Source: Aurifilum marmelostoma (lineage: Eukaryota; Ascomycota; Sordariomycetes; Diaporthales; Cryphonectriaceae). Taken from it: DNA of 64,000 bases. The stretch is taken from the NCBI GenBank assembly GCA_027559495.1, contig JAMXSV010000003.1, positions 310,001 to 374,000 on the forward strand, written 5' to 3'. The notes beneath the pieces are model-generated. The model ran no database searches and was not told the DNA's origin. It was given only the letters and a program-made list of their open reading frames with translations. Numbering within the stretch: position 1 is the first letter of the stretch; each line of letters opens with the position of its first letter. Of this stretch, positions 21,888 through 32,524 are shown one piece after another. The position numbers were made by a program, and so were the translations under genes.

Positions 21888-24107
21888 TCATGCCGAAAAC
21901 CCACCAGAGTTCCTCTGCCTCGGCTCGCCCACAGCGGCAAAACTTCCATCCCACAATCTCTGGATGCCCTGGACAGCACTAACCCCCAGCCTCACCCACA
22001 CAGGCTTGTGACCCTTCTCAGCCATGGCAGCGACGGTGCTGTTGTCAAAGCTATACTCAAAGTGGACCTCGTTCGGAATCAGCTGGTCGTGCAGCCTGGG
22101 CGCGGCCACGGCCTCGGTCATGTTCATGCCGTGCTCGAGCATGTGCCAGGCGGTCTGGGTGGTGGCGCTGATGATGCGGCTCCCGCCGGCGGCGCCGGTG
22201 ATGAAGAAGACGGTGCCGTTGGGGTGCTCGGCGATGATGGGGGTGATGGAGCTCATGGGCCTCTTGCCGGGGCGGATGTAGTTGGCGGGCGAGGGGGCGA
22301 AGCCGAAGCTGTTGCGGACGCCGGGGATGCTGAAGTCGTCCATCTCGTCGTTGAGGATGATGCCGCTGCGGGGGGTCATGATCTGGGCGCCAAAGAGGAG
22401 GTTGATGGTCGTGGTGGACGAGATGGCCATGCCGGCGCTGTCGGCCGTGACTATGTGCGAGGTGCCGTGGGTCTCGGCGGCGATGAGCTGGCGGGGGTCG
22501 TAGTCGCGCACGGGCAGCGTGGTGCTGTCGTCGATCTTGTGGCGCGTCTCGTTGGCCTTGTGGGCGGTCAGGAGGGAGGCCTCGAACTGCTCAATGTCGG
22601 AGACGTAGGCCGGGTCGCCCAGCTCGAGGCGGGCGCCGTAGGCGAAGCGCATGGCCTCGATGAAGCGGTGGGTGGTGAGGTTGGTGTCGGCCAGGTCTGC
22701 AGTCGGGTACTGCTCCATGGTCTTGAGCATGCTGAGCATGACGGAGCCGCTGCTCGGGGCGCCGGTGGAGTACAGCCTGAAGCCGCGGAAGTCGATGCTG
22801 ATGGACTGCTTTCCGTAGGCGCGGTAGGACCTCATGTCGTCCATTGTGAGGGTGCCGTTGGACTCTTGCACGAGGTTGACTATGTCTTGGGCTGCAGTGG
22901 TGTTAGGGAATGAGTTGAAGCTAGGAGGAGGAAAGGCAAGTATGGTATGAAAGCATACCTAATTCTCCAGAGTAGAATATTTCTGCGCCGTGTTTGCCGA
23001 TTTTTTCCAACGTGCTATGATTTTCATGTGAGCCAATATATATAGATATACATATATATATGTGTGTATGTATGTATGTATGTATGAACGTAGCTGTAAC
23101 GAGATCGTACTTACTCGGCATATCTCTTCCTCGTGATGACATCTCCAAGCTGAACCAGTCGTCCGTTGGGCGCGAAGTCTTCAGCCCAGACGGGATCCTC
23201 GAGCAGAAAGTTTCCTCGAAAGCCCTTTGTTGCGAAATCCATATATCTGACCAGATCCTCCGTGACTATAGGTCAAGAAGAAGAGAAATATGTCAGCGGC
23301 TCGAGTCTCGGTCATACAGTCGAACTCTGGAGGAATGAGCGTACCGTTGAAACCATTCCGTGCGAGATAGACCGCCGGGTTTACAACCGCCCGCCAAGGT
23401 AACAGCTGAGTTGAAGATTACATGATTAGCACTGCCGCAAAAGAGTGCGACATCTTCAAGCGAGGGAATGGGAATGATGAGCACTCACTCCATGTTTCTG
23501 GTGCAGGTACTCGAGCCCCTTCAAGTCACCTGGAACTGAGACTGCCAGTCCGCCAGTGACAGCACCCTGTAGATTGCCATGATACATATCCTCAAACGCG
23601 GCAGCTGGTGCGGCTTCTCGGTAGTCTATAGTCTCGTAGTTGCCCTCCGAGTCTCGAACCAGTGCAAAGCCGCCTCCTCCTATGCCAGAGTGGTACATGC
23701 CGATGACTCCCACGCACAATTGGGCTCCGACATGGGCGTCTGCGGCATTTCCCTACAGTGATTTACTCATCTCAATAGTGCCCAAAGAATTTCTTCAAAA
23801 TTCAAACAAAAAACTCACGCCTTGTTTCAAAAGATCTATGCCTATCTGCGAGCATATCGTGCTTTCACTGGCGACGGCGCCGTGGACACTTGACAGCGGC
23901 GCGTGGATGGGAATGTCCAGGGCTGGCAGAGCTGAAGCTCTTGCTGTGAGCTGCAAGACCACCAGGGTAAGCAGTTCATGAGATAGATTCTCTATGATGC
24001 ATAGTTAGTGACAATTATGTTGATTTGTTTTTTTTTTTTTTGTTGTTGTCAAGGAGGAGGAAGAAAAAAAAAAGGAAAGAGAAAAAAAAAGGGAGGCATT
24101 TACTCAT
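21888..24107 (-). CDS. Gamma-glutamyltranspeptidase (secreted or vacuolar)
   Basis: Proposed seven exons: 24107-24104, 23991-23819, 23752-23489, 23405-23345, 23265-23115, 23014-22959 and 22891-21888, giving 570 residues. The enzyme cleaves and transfers the gamma-glutamyl group of glutathione. Motifs include LLKQGGNAADAHVGAQLCVGV, GIGGGGFALVRDS and, at the autoprocessing site, HGTSHIV with nucleophile Thr380, which becomes the first residue of the small subunit. Further motifs are SSTTTINLLFGA, LNDEMDDFS, PMSSITPII and TGAAGGSRII. The first coding exon would be only ATG-A: joining it to the exon at 23991 yields a clear signal peptide (MKNLSHELLTLVVLQLTARASA). The frame upstream of 23991 has no other ATG before a stop, and CTAAC precedes the acceptor well. 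Exon 1 is the least certain part; the rest is firm. Confidence 0.85.
23035..23092. repeat. AT-rich microsatellite with (TATG)n in intron of the gamma-glutamyltranspeptidase gene
   Basis: Alternating TA followed by GTGTG and about four copies of TATG, entirely inside the intron 23114-23015. Confidence 0.85.
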
Positions 24108-24682
24108 TTTCCACAATTTCTAAGCGGTCAAAAGGAAAAGCCGCAGTCCAGAAGGGCACAAAGCGTGTTCTATAACCGAAGAAAGAAAAAACCCAAATAT
24201 GAACATATGCGAAACACCTCAAACAAATTGGTACGAGAATAATCCCTACACGCAAGGAATATAAGGATATGAAATGTTGCAGTCTATTCGAAATCAAAAA
24301 AGGATATGGCGAGCGAGGAGTGCCAAATGACCCAAGCGCCGGCATGGGACTCGATTCAATGTACGGGATCCCTCGAGCGCTAGGATGCGGGTATTAGTAA
24401 GCCAGCGCCGGCGATAAGATCACAGGCGCCGACAGGCGCCGACAGGCAGTGCCGACAGGGCCTAGCCAGCAACTGTAGCTGGCCCCCAACAGAGGCCAGT
24501 ACTAATAAGGAGTACTAACCAATGTGGGGGACCCTACCATACTGTAGCCCATTTTGAGCCAATGAGCTCCAGCGCAAAAATAATATGCTAGAATTTCCTT
24601 CTCTCACTCACATTCGCCATCTCACATTCAAACTGTGAGTCGACAACAATTTTTCCATCATTTGGTATCTCAACATGTCCTG
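24108..24682. other. Divergent intergenic region, gamma-glutamyltranspeptidase / TRM2
   Basis: 575 bp holding both promoters, with a short tandem repeat near 24423-24460 and a tiny uORF just before TRM2. Confidence 0.6.
24423..24460. repeat. Short imperfect tandem repeat, unit GACAGGCGCC-like
   Basis: GGCGCCGACA occurs twice in tandem, then a diverged copy (GGCAGTGCCGACA). The units contain the palindrome GGCGCC. Possibly a regulatory cluster; no factor can be named. Confidence 0.6.
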
Positions 24683-24683
24683 A
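24675..24683 (+). promoter_or_regulatory. Start-stop uORF ATG-TCC-TGA overlapping the TRM2 ATG
   Basis: The two-codon uORF ends in TGA at 24681-24683, whose last A is the first base of the next ATG (TGATG). That ATG opens the longer TRM2 form. Confidence 0.7.
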
Positions 24684-26578
24684 TGAGGCCTTGTATTTCA
24701 AGACTCACTGTTCGACCTTTAAAATCTACTGTCAATTCATTCTTCCATCTCACCACTCCACGACGTCTCAGCATGGCAGAGACGGTCGCACAGCCTGCCG
24801 TCGAGGCAGCACCACTATCAAAACCCGTCACAGATCCAGCCAAGCAGATGATGAACGGAAAGAGGCCTTTCAATAATGGCTTTGGTGGGGGGAAGGGAGG
24901 CCACCAGAAGAAGATGAAAAAGGCCAAGGTGAAGCCGGTCAAGGAGGGCTCGTCAGAAGAGGTGCTGATGGCCGACATCAGAGCCATGTTGGAGGCACAG
25001 AGGCTGGAGGACACCACCAACAGGACAGAAGGGGAGGATGAGCAGGACCAGGAGGGAAAGGGGGTCGAGGAGGAACTTCCCGAGCCGGGCACAGAGATCG
25101 AGGTCCAGGTCGAGACCCTGTCCTCCACAGGCGATGGACTCGCCCGCCAGCCAGGCCGCAGACAGATCTACGTCGTGCCCTACTCCATACCAGGCGACCT
25201 CGTCCGTATCAAGGTCTACCGCCACTTGACCCACCAGGACCACTCCATCGGCGACTTCATCTCCGTCGTGAAGCCCTCGCCCCTGCGCGACGACTCCAGG
25301 GTCAGCTGCCAATACTTTACCAGGTGCTCTGGCTGCCAGTTCCAGATGATAGCCTATGCCGACCAGCTCGCCCACAAGCGCACCATCGTCGAGCGTGCCT
25401 TTAGGAACTTCTCTCAGCTACCGCCAGAGCTTGTCCCCACCGTCGGCGAGACTATGGGCAGCCCGCTGCAGTATGGCTACCGCACCAAGCTGACGCCGCA
25501 CTTTGATGGCCCGCCCGGTGCCAATCATGGACGGCGCGGCAAGAATCGTGAGAAGAAGTTCTTCACGCAGATGCCTGACATAGGGTTCATGCTGAAGAGC
25601 TCACGGCGGACCATCGATATCGAGGACTGTCCCATCGGCACGGACGCGGTGCGGAAGGGCATGGCGAGGGAGAGGGCCAGGATGAAGGAGGAATTTGCCA
25701 AGTACGAGCGTGGGGCGACTATCCTCCTGCGCGAGAGCACGAGACGGATACCCAAGACGGTCGACGACAAGTCCGCCGACCAGTCACCAGACCCCACCAT
25801 ACCCGCCGACGCCGTGGTGGTCGAGGGAGACAATTTCACGGACGTCAAAACCTGCATCACAGACAACAACGCCACCTCGACCGAGTACATTGACGACTTC
25901 ATCTTCACCAACCCAGCCGGCTCCTTTTTCCAAAACAACAACTCCATCCTGCCCTCCTTCACAGACTACATCCGCCAGCACATCCTACCCCCGCCCGACC
26001 CCCAGCAGAAGCCCATCCGCTACCTCATCGACGCCTACTCCGGCTCAGGCCTCTTCACAATCACCCTCTCCTCCTTCTTCACCGGCGGCAGCATCGGCAT
26101 CGACATAGCCGGCAAGTCCATCGACTTTGCCCGCACAAACGCCACCCTCAACAACCTCCCCGAGTCCCAGTGCCGCTTCATCGCCGCCGACGCCCCCGAG
26201 CTCTTCAAGTCCGTCAGCGCCTTCGACCCGGACGAGACCGTCGTCGTGCTCGACCCGCCGCGCAAGGGGTGCGATGCCAGCTTCCTGCGCCAGCTGCTCG
26301 GGTTCGCCCCCAGGAGGGTCGTTTATGTGAGCTGTAACGTGCACACGCAGGCCAGGGATGTGGGTGTCCTGGTTCGCGGGGAGGTGGAAGGGGTGCCGGG
26401 TGCGGCTGCGTTGGGAGAGAAGAAGGCGGAAGGAGGGGGGGGGGAGGAGGAGGAGGAGGAGGGGAAGACCAAGGTCAGGACGAGGTACGAGATTGAGAGC
26501 TTGAGGGGATTTGATTTCTTCCCTCAGACGGGACATGTGGAAGGTGTTGCGGTCCTGAACAGGGTAGTAGACGCCTAG
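24683..26578 (+). CDS. TRM2: tRNA (uracil-5-)-methyltransferase, TRM2/TrmA-RumA family
   Basis: Intronless, 631 residues from the ATG at 24683. It makes 5-methyluridine at position 54 of tRNA with S-adenosylmethionine. A TRAM-like OB region (EIEVQVETLSSTGDGLAR) is followed by a CxxxxxCxxC motif at about residues 209-218 plus a later Cys near 316, the pattern of the RumA iron-sulfur cluster. The methyltransferase domain has DAYSGSGLFTITLS, DPPRKGCD, and YVSCN with the catalytic cysteine. The first 30 residues (MRPCISRLTVRPLKSTVNSF) are basic and lack acids, like a mitochondrial presequence. A second ATG at 24773 (MAETVAQP) would give a 601-residue form without it. A G10 tract at 26435-26444 lies inside the coding sequence and keeps the frame. 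Confidence 0.92.
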   Translation: MRPCISRLTVRPLKSTVNSFFHLTTPRRLSMAETVAQPAVEAAPLSKPVTDPAKQMMNGKRPFNNGFGGGKGGHQKKMKKAKVKPVKEGSSEEVLMADIRAMLEAQRLEDTTNRTEGEDEQDQEGKGVEEELPEPGTEIEVQVETLSSTGDGLARQPGRRQIYVVPYSIPGDLVRIKVYRHLTHQDHSIGDFISVVKPSPLRDDSRVSCQYFTRCSGCQFQMIAYADQLAHKRTIVERAFRNFSQLPPELVPTVGETMGSPLQYGYRTKLTPHFDGPPGANHGRRGKNREKKFFTQMPDIGFMLKSSRRTIDIEDCPIGTDAVRKGMARERARMKEEFAKYERGATILLRESTRRIPKTVDDKSADQSPDPTIPADAVVVEGDNFTDVKTCITDNNATSTEYIDDFIFTNPAGSFFQNNNSILPSFTDYIRQHILPPPDPQQKPIRYLIDAYSGSGLFTITLSSFFTGGSIGIDIAGKSIDFARTNATLNNLPESQCRFIAADAPELFKSVSAFDPDETVVVLDPPRKGCDASFLRQLLGFAPRRVVYVSCNVHTQARDVGVLVRGEVEGVPGAAALGEKKAEGGGGEEEEEEGKTKVRTRYEIESLRGFDFFPQTGHVEGVAVLNRVVDA

Positions 26579-27136
26579 AGAAGGTCAAGCGTTCCATCAA
26601 TCTATCCTATTTGGATACTTAAGGGCCAAATCTCACCAATCGAGGCAAACCCTAGGTTGAGAGATCGGTATTTTTTGCAACAACATGCGCTTGAGGCGTA
26701 CGCAAATGATCTTGCTGAAATGACTCTTGATTCCGACCTTGTCCCGTGCTAGTCACAGCTTTGACACGGCTACCTAGAGAAGTATATTCACTGCGATAAG
26801 TGGCCGGCGATTTTTTTCTTCTTATACAGTTCTAGAATCCCCACGCCCCAAAGAAAAAGTACGCCGCCGCAATGATGCATCTTCAATGATATTGCCGCCA
26901 AATAGGAGCGGCGAGATCGAGATGAAAAGGGTTTGAAAAACACGAAAAAAGAAAATATGGGGTATCTGAATGTTCAATGCAAGTCTATGAGGCCCTCCCT
27001 TCGCTCTTATAATTTGAACCGGTTTAGGATGCAAGACACGAGACCTGTAGCCACTGTGCTTCTGGCCCAGATGTCTTGCTTCAACAAATTATGGGCTTCA
27101 GCTGGCGATTTGCTCGTTTCACCTCACCAGCCCGGT
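26579..27136. other. Convergent intergenic region TRM2 / ALG11
   Basis: 558 bp of 3' flanks with T-rich patches; no gene recognised. Confidence 0.6.
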
Positions 27137-29035
27137 TCATTGCTTGGTCAGCGCCACGAGCTTGTCCATCTGCTCGACCCACTTGCGGTCAAACTCGACC
27201 TCACCAAATCGTTTGGCAGACCGACGCGCGCGTAGACGAACGGCCAGCGGGTCGGGTAGGGACAGAGCCTTCTCGAAGCCGTCGGCGAATTCTTCGGCAG
27301 TGGAAGCGTGGAAGCCTAGTACGTAGATAACTTTTAGTGATCTCATTGTTCGCTGACTTGCTGGTAACTCCAGGTGCAGGACTTACCCGTTGGTTGTCCA
27401 TCGACCTCGGTGACAATGTCCAACTTGGGACCACCCGAGTTGTGCACAACCGAGATCAGACCACTAGCCTGGTACTCAACGACACCGATCCCAAAGTGCT
27501 CGTTCCACATGCCGTTGACGCCGACACTCGCCTTTTGCAGCCACTCAAGGATGCTGGGCCACGGCGCATCCAAGTGGAACTCAACCTGGTCCTCGATGTG
27601 CAGCTCACGGACGAGGAGGCGCAGCTTATAGACCCGCTTCGAGTCGTGATCGTCGCGCACGCTGCCGACCAAAACGAGCCTTGCGCCCTTGGACGCATCG
27701 CTCTTGCTCTTCACAAAATCTGCAAAGGCCTGCACGATAAGCTGGTGGTTTTTCTCGGGCCGGAATTGCGCGATGTAGAGCAGGATCTTGCCGCGCTGTG
27801 CCTCGCTGGCGGCTGACACCTCGACGGCCTCCTCAAGCTCCTCTACCGCACAGGGTGGGTAAACGACGGCTATGGGATCCGTCTTCTCTGCCTCGCGGCG
27901 GCCAGGACCCCAGAGAGAGGTGACATGTGCTTGCGTCCAGGTCGAGTTGGTCATAACAACGTCAATGGTTGTGCCCATTTTTGTGTACAGCCACGCGAAA
28001 CCTTTCCAGTAGTACCGCTTCACCATGCCCTTGAGCCCCACGCCCTGACCGGCATTGACACCTTGTGAGCCGAGTGGTGAAGCGGGATCGAGGGACTCAA
28101 GCATGTCGGTCGAGATTGTCGGGTAGTGCACATAAGCGCCGGTCGGAACAGTCGGGAACAGCCACTTGCAAAGACCAAGCGCAAAGGCATACCCCATGGT
28201 GTCAACAAAGATGTCGGGGACAACGAGCGAAAATGCGTCCCAGGCGAGAACAATGGAGCCCAGAGACTGGAAGAGGAGGGTGAACCTTGGCCACGTGGAT
28301 GCCAAAACCCAGTGACGGGTGGACAAATATAGAAGCTGGATCGTGTGTGGCTGCAGGTGGATGTTGAAGCGGCTCTGAAAAGAAGATTGTCAGTACGAGA
28401 GAAGTTCCTCCTTGAGGCTGTCGAATCAGACATCACTCACCTTGACTCGGGTGAGGATCTGGTCCTTGTTGACCTCGTGATCGCCGGTGTAGACAATGAT
28501 CCTGGCTTTGGGCCACTTCGACTGGATGGCGCGAATCGCAGCCCAGAGCACTCTCTCGCCGCCGCCTCCAGCATTGCTGCAGGCCATTATCAGCTAACCA
28601 TACAGGGCCCGCCGAGCCATGAGCACTTACCAGAAGGGGTGAAAGAATCCCACGATACCAGACCAGTCTTCTACAAGCTTGTTACCATCGGGCGCACTTG
28701 CAGGGAACTCAGCCTGGACCTTCTCCCAGCTGCCATCCTCAATACCTTTGCTTGACGCGCTGTCCGAAGCCTTGTCCTCCTGTTTCTCCCAGTATTGCTT
28801 CTCGTCTCCCTCAATCACCTCCAGTATGCGGACGCGTCGACCCTCGGTCTTGCGTCGTACGTATGTGCCGAAGAGGGAACCGAGGGCCTGCCAGAGGGCG
28901 GGAATTCCGAACAGGACAAAGGCGGGTACAACGGCGATGAGGGGGAGCGATGACAAAGGTGATGAACTTGGGGCTGAGACCGAAGGTTATGTACTCCTTG
29001 CCAGACGGCGCCTGGCAAGAGCCCTGGTCGTCCAT
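27137..29035 (-). CDS. ALG11: ALG11 alpha-1,2-mannosyltransferase, with an apparent +1 frameshift
   Basis: Exons 29035-28631, 28576-28441, 28374-27387 and 27315-27137. ALG11 adds the fourth and fifth mannoses to the dolichol-linked oligosaccharide on the cytosolic face of the ER. The N-terminus is a membrane anchor (LIAVVPAFVLFGIPALW). GT-B landmarks are GFFHPFCNAGGGGERVLW (first nucleotide-sugar loop), YVHYPTISTDM, AQFRPEKNHQLIVQAF and the EHFGIGVVEY ExxxxxxxE region. The ATG at 29035 opens MDDQGSCQAPSGKEYITFGL but the frame must change near 28941-28945: a run of five G (plus strand) needs to be four to join KFITFVIAP to LIAVVPAF. Removing one base gives 568 residues with every phase consistent. 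It is a sequencing or assembly error, or a real mutation. Confidence 0.88.
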
Positions 29036-29660
29036 AGTGTTTTGTCGACAATATCAGATCACTGAAAATGAGGATTGGCTCTGGTGTCGAGTGGGGGTGT
29101 CGTTTTGCTGCAAGTTGACTTGAAAAGAACAAATGCTTGGAAAAGGAAAGAGACAAACGAAAGACTAGAAAGATGTTGCCAAGCTTCAAGATCGCTCCAT
29201 CAGAAGAATCCTCACACCCCAACAGAACGCAAGCTGTTGTTGTGGCTAGGCAGGAAGAGAAGAAAAGAGAGAGAGAGATGTGCAGGTTTTCCCCAACTTT
29301 CCAAGCCACAGTACTGAACACGACGCAATAGGTCCCTGATATAGCAGGTGACAGGCGATACTGGAACGCGTGGTGACTTGGGCACTTTAGCGCACGGGCC
29401 CTAGCCCCACCAGTGCACCCGCCCCTCTAGTGCACCCTCGTGTTCCTCCCACAGTTGCACCAGCCCTGTCCAACAGCCTGTGGGATGTTTCAGCCAGGCG
29501 GGTCAGATCTCTGCTCTAGGGGTCCCTAGCAGACATGTGAGCAACCTCAGCTGGTCCATGTCAGTTCTCACAGACACCACCACAGCCTTCATCCCACCAC
29601 CCAAGACAGATAACACATGACTTCTCACCCATGTGGGTGAGGATGTCCTGAATCTCAATA
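29036..29660. other. Divergent intergenic region ALG11 / COX18
   Basis: 625 bp containing both promoters. AGTGCACCC occurs twice near 29417-29450. No gene seen. Confidence 0.55.
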
Positions 29661-30830
29661 ATGTCAGGGCATGTGGGCCACAAGATCAGGCTCTCAGCCT
29701 TGAGAACAAGGCCCCAAGTCTGGCAGAGTGGTGGTGGGAAATGTCTTCTACATCATCCTGAGCCTCGTCACACCTTTCACCCATCAACACAGCTCCAGAG
29801 AACCCAGCAGAAGAGGCATTTTGGTGCAGGAGATATAGCAGCTGGTCTTCTCAGGGGTTCAGAGTACCTGGTCACCAATGTTCACGAGTTCACCGGCACG
29901 CCATGGTTCATCTCAATCCCCCTCGTCGCCCTGGTCGTGAGTGCCACCATTCGGACGCCCCTGACGCTCTACACGCACTACATGGCACGGAGGAGGGCGA
30001 AGCTGCTGCCGCTGATCCAGGCACAGACGGCCCTCATCGGGCGCGGTCTGCGCAAGAAAGCGATGCCGAACCTGAGGGAGAGGGTCCGCCAGCTCATGAA
30101 GAAACGGACCAAGGATCTCTTCAGCGCCTTTGCCATCAACCAGAGGTACTCGATACTAGGTGGCCTGCTGAGTCTGCCGATATTTTTGAGCAATCTCGAG
30201 GTCATACGGAGGATGTGTGGTGGCCCCATGGGCCTGCTAGGGAACTTGATGTTCAGGTCATCGGCTCATGATACTGCCGCCGAAGGGGTGACGAAAGTGA
30301 CAGAAGCTATTTCTACATCTGCACACCCCGGCACCCTGGATTCAGTAACCGATCTGAATGCAGTCGCGGTTCCACCTGACGCTCTCGCCTCCATCTCCAT
30401 AGAGCCATCCCTCGCAACAGGCGGCTGCCTCTGGTTCCCTGACCTCCTCGTGTCGGATCCATATCATATCCTCCCTCTTGCGGTCTCCTCTGTGCTGGTT
30501 CTGCACATGATCCCCGAGACCACAGCGGCGAGGAGGGAGCTCTTTGGCCTAAGCCCGGTCGCCGGAGACAAGAACGCATCTCTGCTTGGTCAGACACGCG
30601 GGCGGCGTGCCTTTCAGCGGTCAATGCTCATCATGGCCCTCGCCATTGGGCCGATCACAATGGACATGCCTGCTGCGCTGCATTTGTACTGGTTGTCTTC
30701 TGCCAGTTTCAGTTTGGCTGCCAGCAGGGGGGTCAAAATATTCATGCCCATACCAAAACAGACTGTCAAGCCTTGTCGGGGTATGGAGATGCCGTTGTTG
30801 AGACCCAAGCCACCTACAATTGGGCCATAG
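29661..30830 (+). CDS. COX18: COX18/OXA1-family mitochondrial inner membrane insertase
   Basis: Intronless, 389 residues. Members insert proteins into the mitochondrial inner membrane; Cox18 exports the C-terminal tail of Cox2. The first 55 residues are basic and free of acids up to CLLHHPE, consistent with a presequence. Membrane segments include WFISIPLVALVVSATIRTPL (about 82-101), ILGGLLSLPIFLSNL, LPLAVSSVLVLHMI and a C-terminal pair around MALAIGPITMDMPAALHLYW. The conserved basic stretch after the first segment and MPAALHLYW near the end fit the Oxa1/YidC fold. I prefer Cox18 over Oxa1 because the C-terminal coiled ribosome-binding tail of Oxa1 is absent. Confidence 0.85.
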   Translation: MSGHVGHKIRLSALRTRPQVWQSGGGKCLLHHPEPRHTFHPSTQLQRTQQKRHFGAGDIAAGLLRGSEYLVTNVHEFTGTPWFISIPLVALVVSATIRTPLTLYTHYMARRRAKLLPLIQAQTALIGRGLRKKAMPNLRERVRQLMKKRTKDLFSAFAINQRYSILGGLLSLPIFLSNLEVIRRMCGGPMGLLGNLMFRSSAHDTAAEGVTKVTEAISTSAHPGTLDSVTDLNAVAVPPDALASISIEPSLATGGCLWFPDLLVSDPYHILPLAVSSVLVLHMIPETTAARRELFGLSPVAGDKNASLLGQTRGRRAFQRSMLIMALAIGPITMDMPAALHLYWLSSASFSLAASRGVKIFMPIPKQTVKPCRGMEMPLLRPKPPTIGP

Positions 30831-31110
30831 CTAAGAACAATTCGGACAAAAAGCAAAATATAAAACTAGATGTTGGCTGCCGACATGTGCTGAAATGTGT
30901 GCTGTTCATACAACGGTACCCATAGTGATATTCGGACTCCGGACGCCTCGAAAAGTCTATTGAACCAAGACGTGCCCCCTCCCTCCACCACATCTATTCT
31001 CCTCAACTACGACATCTTCCAGCAACGCTGTGACCAAATAAGACCCAATCGCAACGTAAGTCGCATGTCATGGTGAACCAGCCCCATAATAACAAGTGTC
31101 CACAACGAGC

Positions 31111-32011
31111 TTAGCCCAGGAAGATAGCCAGCAACACAATCGTCAGAATGACGGCCAACACCAACAATAAACAACACGCCTTGCTCCTCGCATTCCGCTG
31201 GTATCTCGCCGCCTGCCTCAGTTCTCTGTCCGCAGCCCTAGTATCCTCGTGCGTCCTCTCCACATTATCGGCAATCCCGGTCAGCTGTTCGCCTTGCTCC
31301 GTAACGATCTGCGCAACCTGCTGGAACAGCACGTTGAGGTCGCTCACGCCCTGCTCGATATTCCGGATCTCCTCCTCGCGCTCGGTGATCAGGGCGTCCT
31401 GAAAGTCGACCTCGTCCTGCGGGGCCAACCGGAGCTCCTCCTGCAGCTGCGCCTGCTGCTGCTGCTGGCTCTGGGGCACAGAGCCGAGGCTGGTTCCCTG
31501 TTCTTCATCGGCGGCTGCGGCCCGCGCGGCCGAGACAGAGGCTCGTTGTTTCTCGAGGGCCTGGCGCTGTAGGGACTGGAATTCGGCGAGGGATGCTTTG
31601 AGCTCGCGGAGGAGCTTCTGCTGTTTGTATTTTTGCGTTGGCTGCGGGTGACACAGGACTGTCAGTACATGCGCATCACACAGTGGAGGAATATAGACAG
31701 AGATGAGGCGCAGGGGGATGTCATACCGTGACTTCTTCCCACGTCTGGATCTTCTTGACGCCCTCGCCTACGTCCTTGAATGTCTCGCTCGACTCCTCGA
31801 TGAGATCGTGGACGCGCTCTCTCACTCGTGCAGTATCCCTCCGGGTGCCCAGATGGCCAATCTCTGTCCTGAGGCGGGCAATGTTGCCGGTCAGGGTGAA
31901 GAGCTTGTTCATAAGATCCTGGGACAGCCGGTCAAACTCCGGATCGTCCGTGTACCCGGAGTTATTGCGTCGCGACTGCGACTCGAGCGAGGAGAGTTGA
32001 TCGAAAGACAT
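31111..32011 (-). CDS. PEP12: Endosomal Qa-SNARE, Pep12/syntaxin-like
   Basis: Two exons: 32011-31727 and 31641-31111, phase 0, 271 residues. It is a target-membrane SNARE for traffic to late endosome and vacuole. An N-terminal three-helix Habc domain (residues about 15-110) is followed by a Gln-rich linker. The SNARE motif is at about 180-245 (ALITEREEEIRNIEQGVSDLN, with the zero-layer Gln in FQQVAQIV). A single C-terminal anchor (CCLLLVLAVILTIVLLAIFLG) ends the protein, typical of tail-anchored SNAREs. The start MSFDQLSSLESQS matches Pep12 homologues; an in-frame ATG at 32089 would add 26 unlikely residues. Vam3 is an alternative name because the families are close. Its promoter faces NDC1. 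Confidence 0.88.
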
Positions 32012-32524
32012 GGCTGCGTGTTTTGGTCGACAATCAGATGCCGCTCTCTGGTGTGATTTACGTCGCTGATGATCTTGAGCAGTAGACAAGGAAACGGGAT
32101 AGTTCTCAAGGATCCTTGGAGGTGCAAAGCATAATAAGGCGAGTGAGGGTTGTCTGGTGACGTCTCAAGCCTGCGTATCCCAGGCCTCGGAAATCCAGTG
32201 CTGCGGATGCGCTTGGCAGAGTTACGTAATCCACTATCTTTAGCTGCCGTGGATGCCTGTAGTAGTGGTTAACGCCCTGCTTGTACGTACTTAGTGGCCC
32301 CTACAGGGGTGCCAACCCCTGCAGCTTTTACTGCCTGGCGGCGCGTGTCTTTGATCTCTGCCTGCAGCGTGCCGCGACGAGGCGACCAGCAGAGGGTCCA
32401 CTTCTTTTTCAAGCTCTTGTTTACAGCTCCATTTTCGACCTCACTTCCTCTCCTACACCCTCTCTTCTTCCCCTCCACCGAACTTCAGGACCTCTTCCTC
32501 GCCTGGCCATGCTCGCTGGTCAAG
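32012..32524. other. Divergent intergenic region PEP12 / NDC1
   Basis: 513 bp containing both promoters; no other feature recognised. Confidence 0.6.

Noticed and set aside
21858..22913. 351-codon plus-strand open frame
   Set aside because: Antisense to the gamma-glutamyltranspeptidase exon; Gly/Ala/Val/Asp-rich translation typical of a shadow frame.
32012..32089. 26-residue extension of the Pep12-like protein
   Set aside because: MSFDQLSSLES at 32011 is the family start; the extension is not conserved in character.
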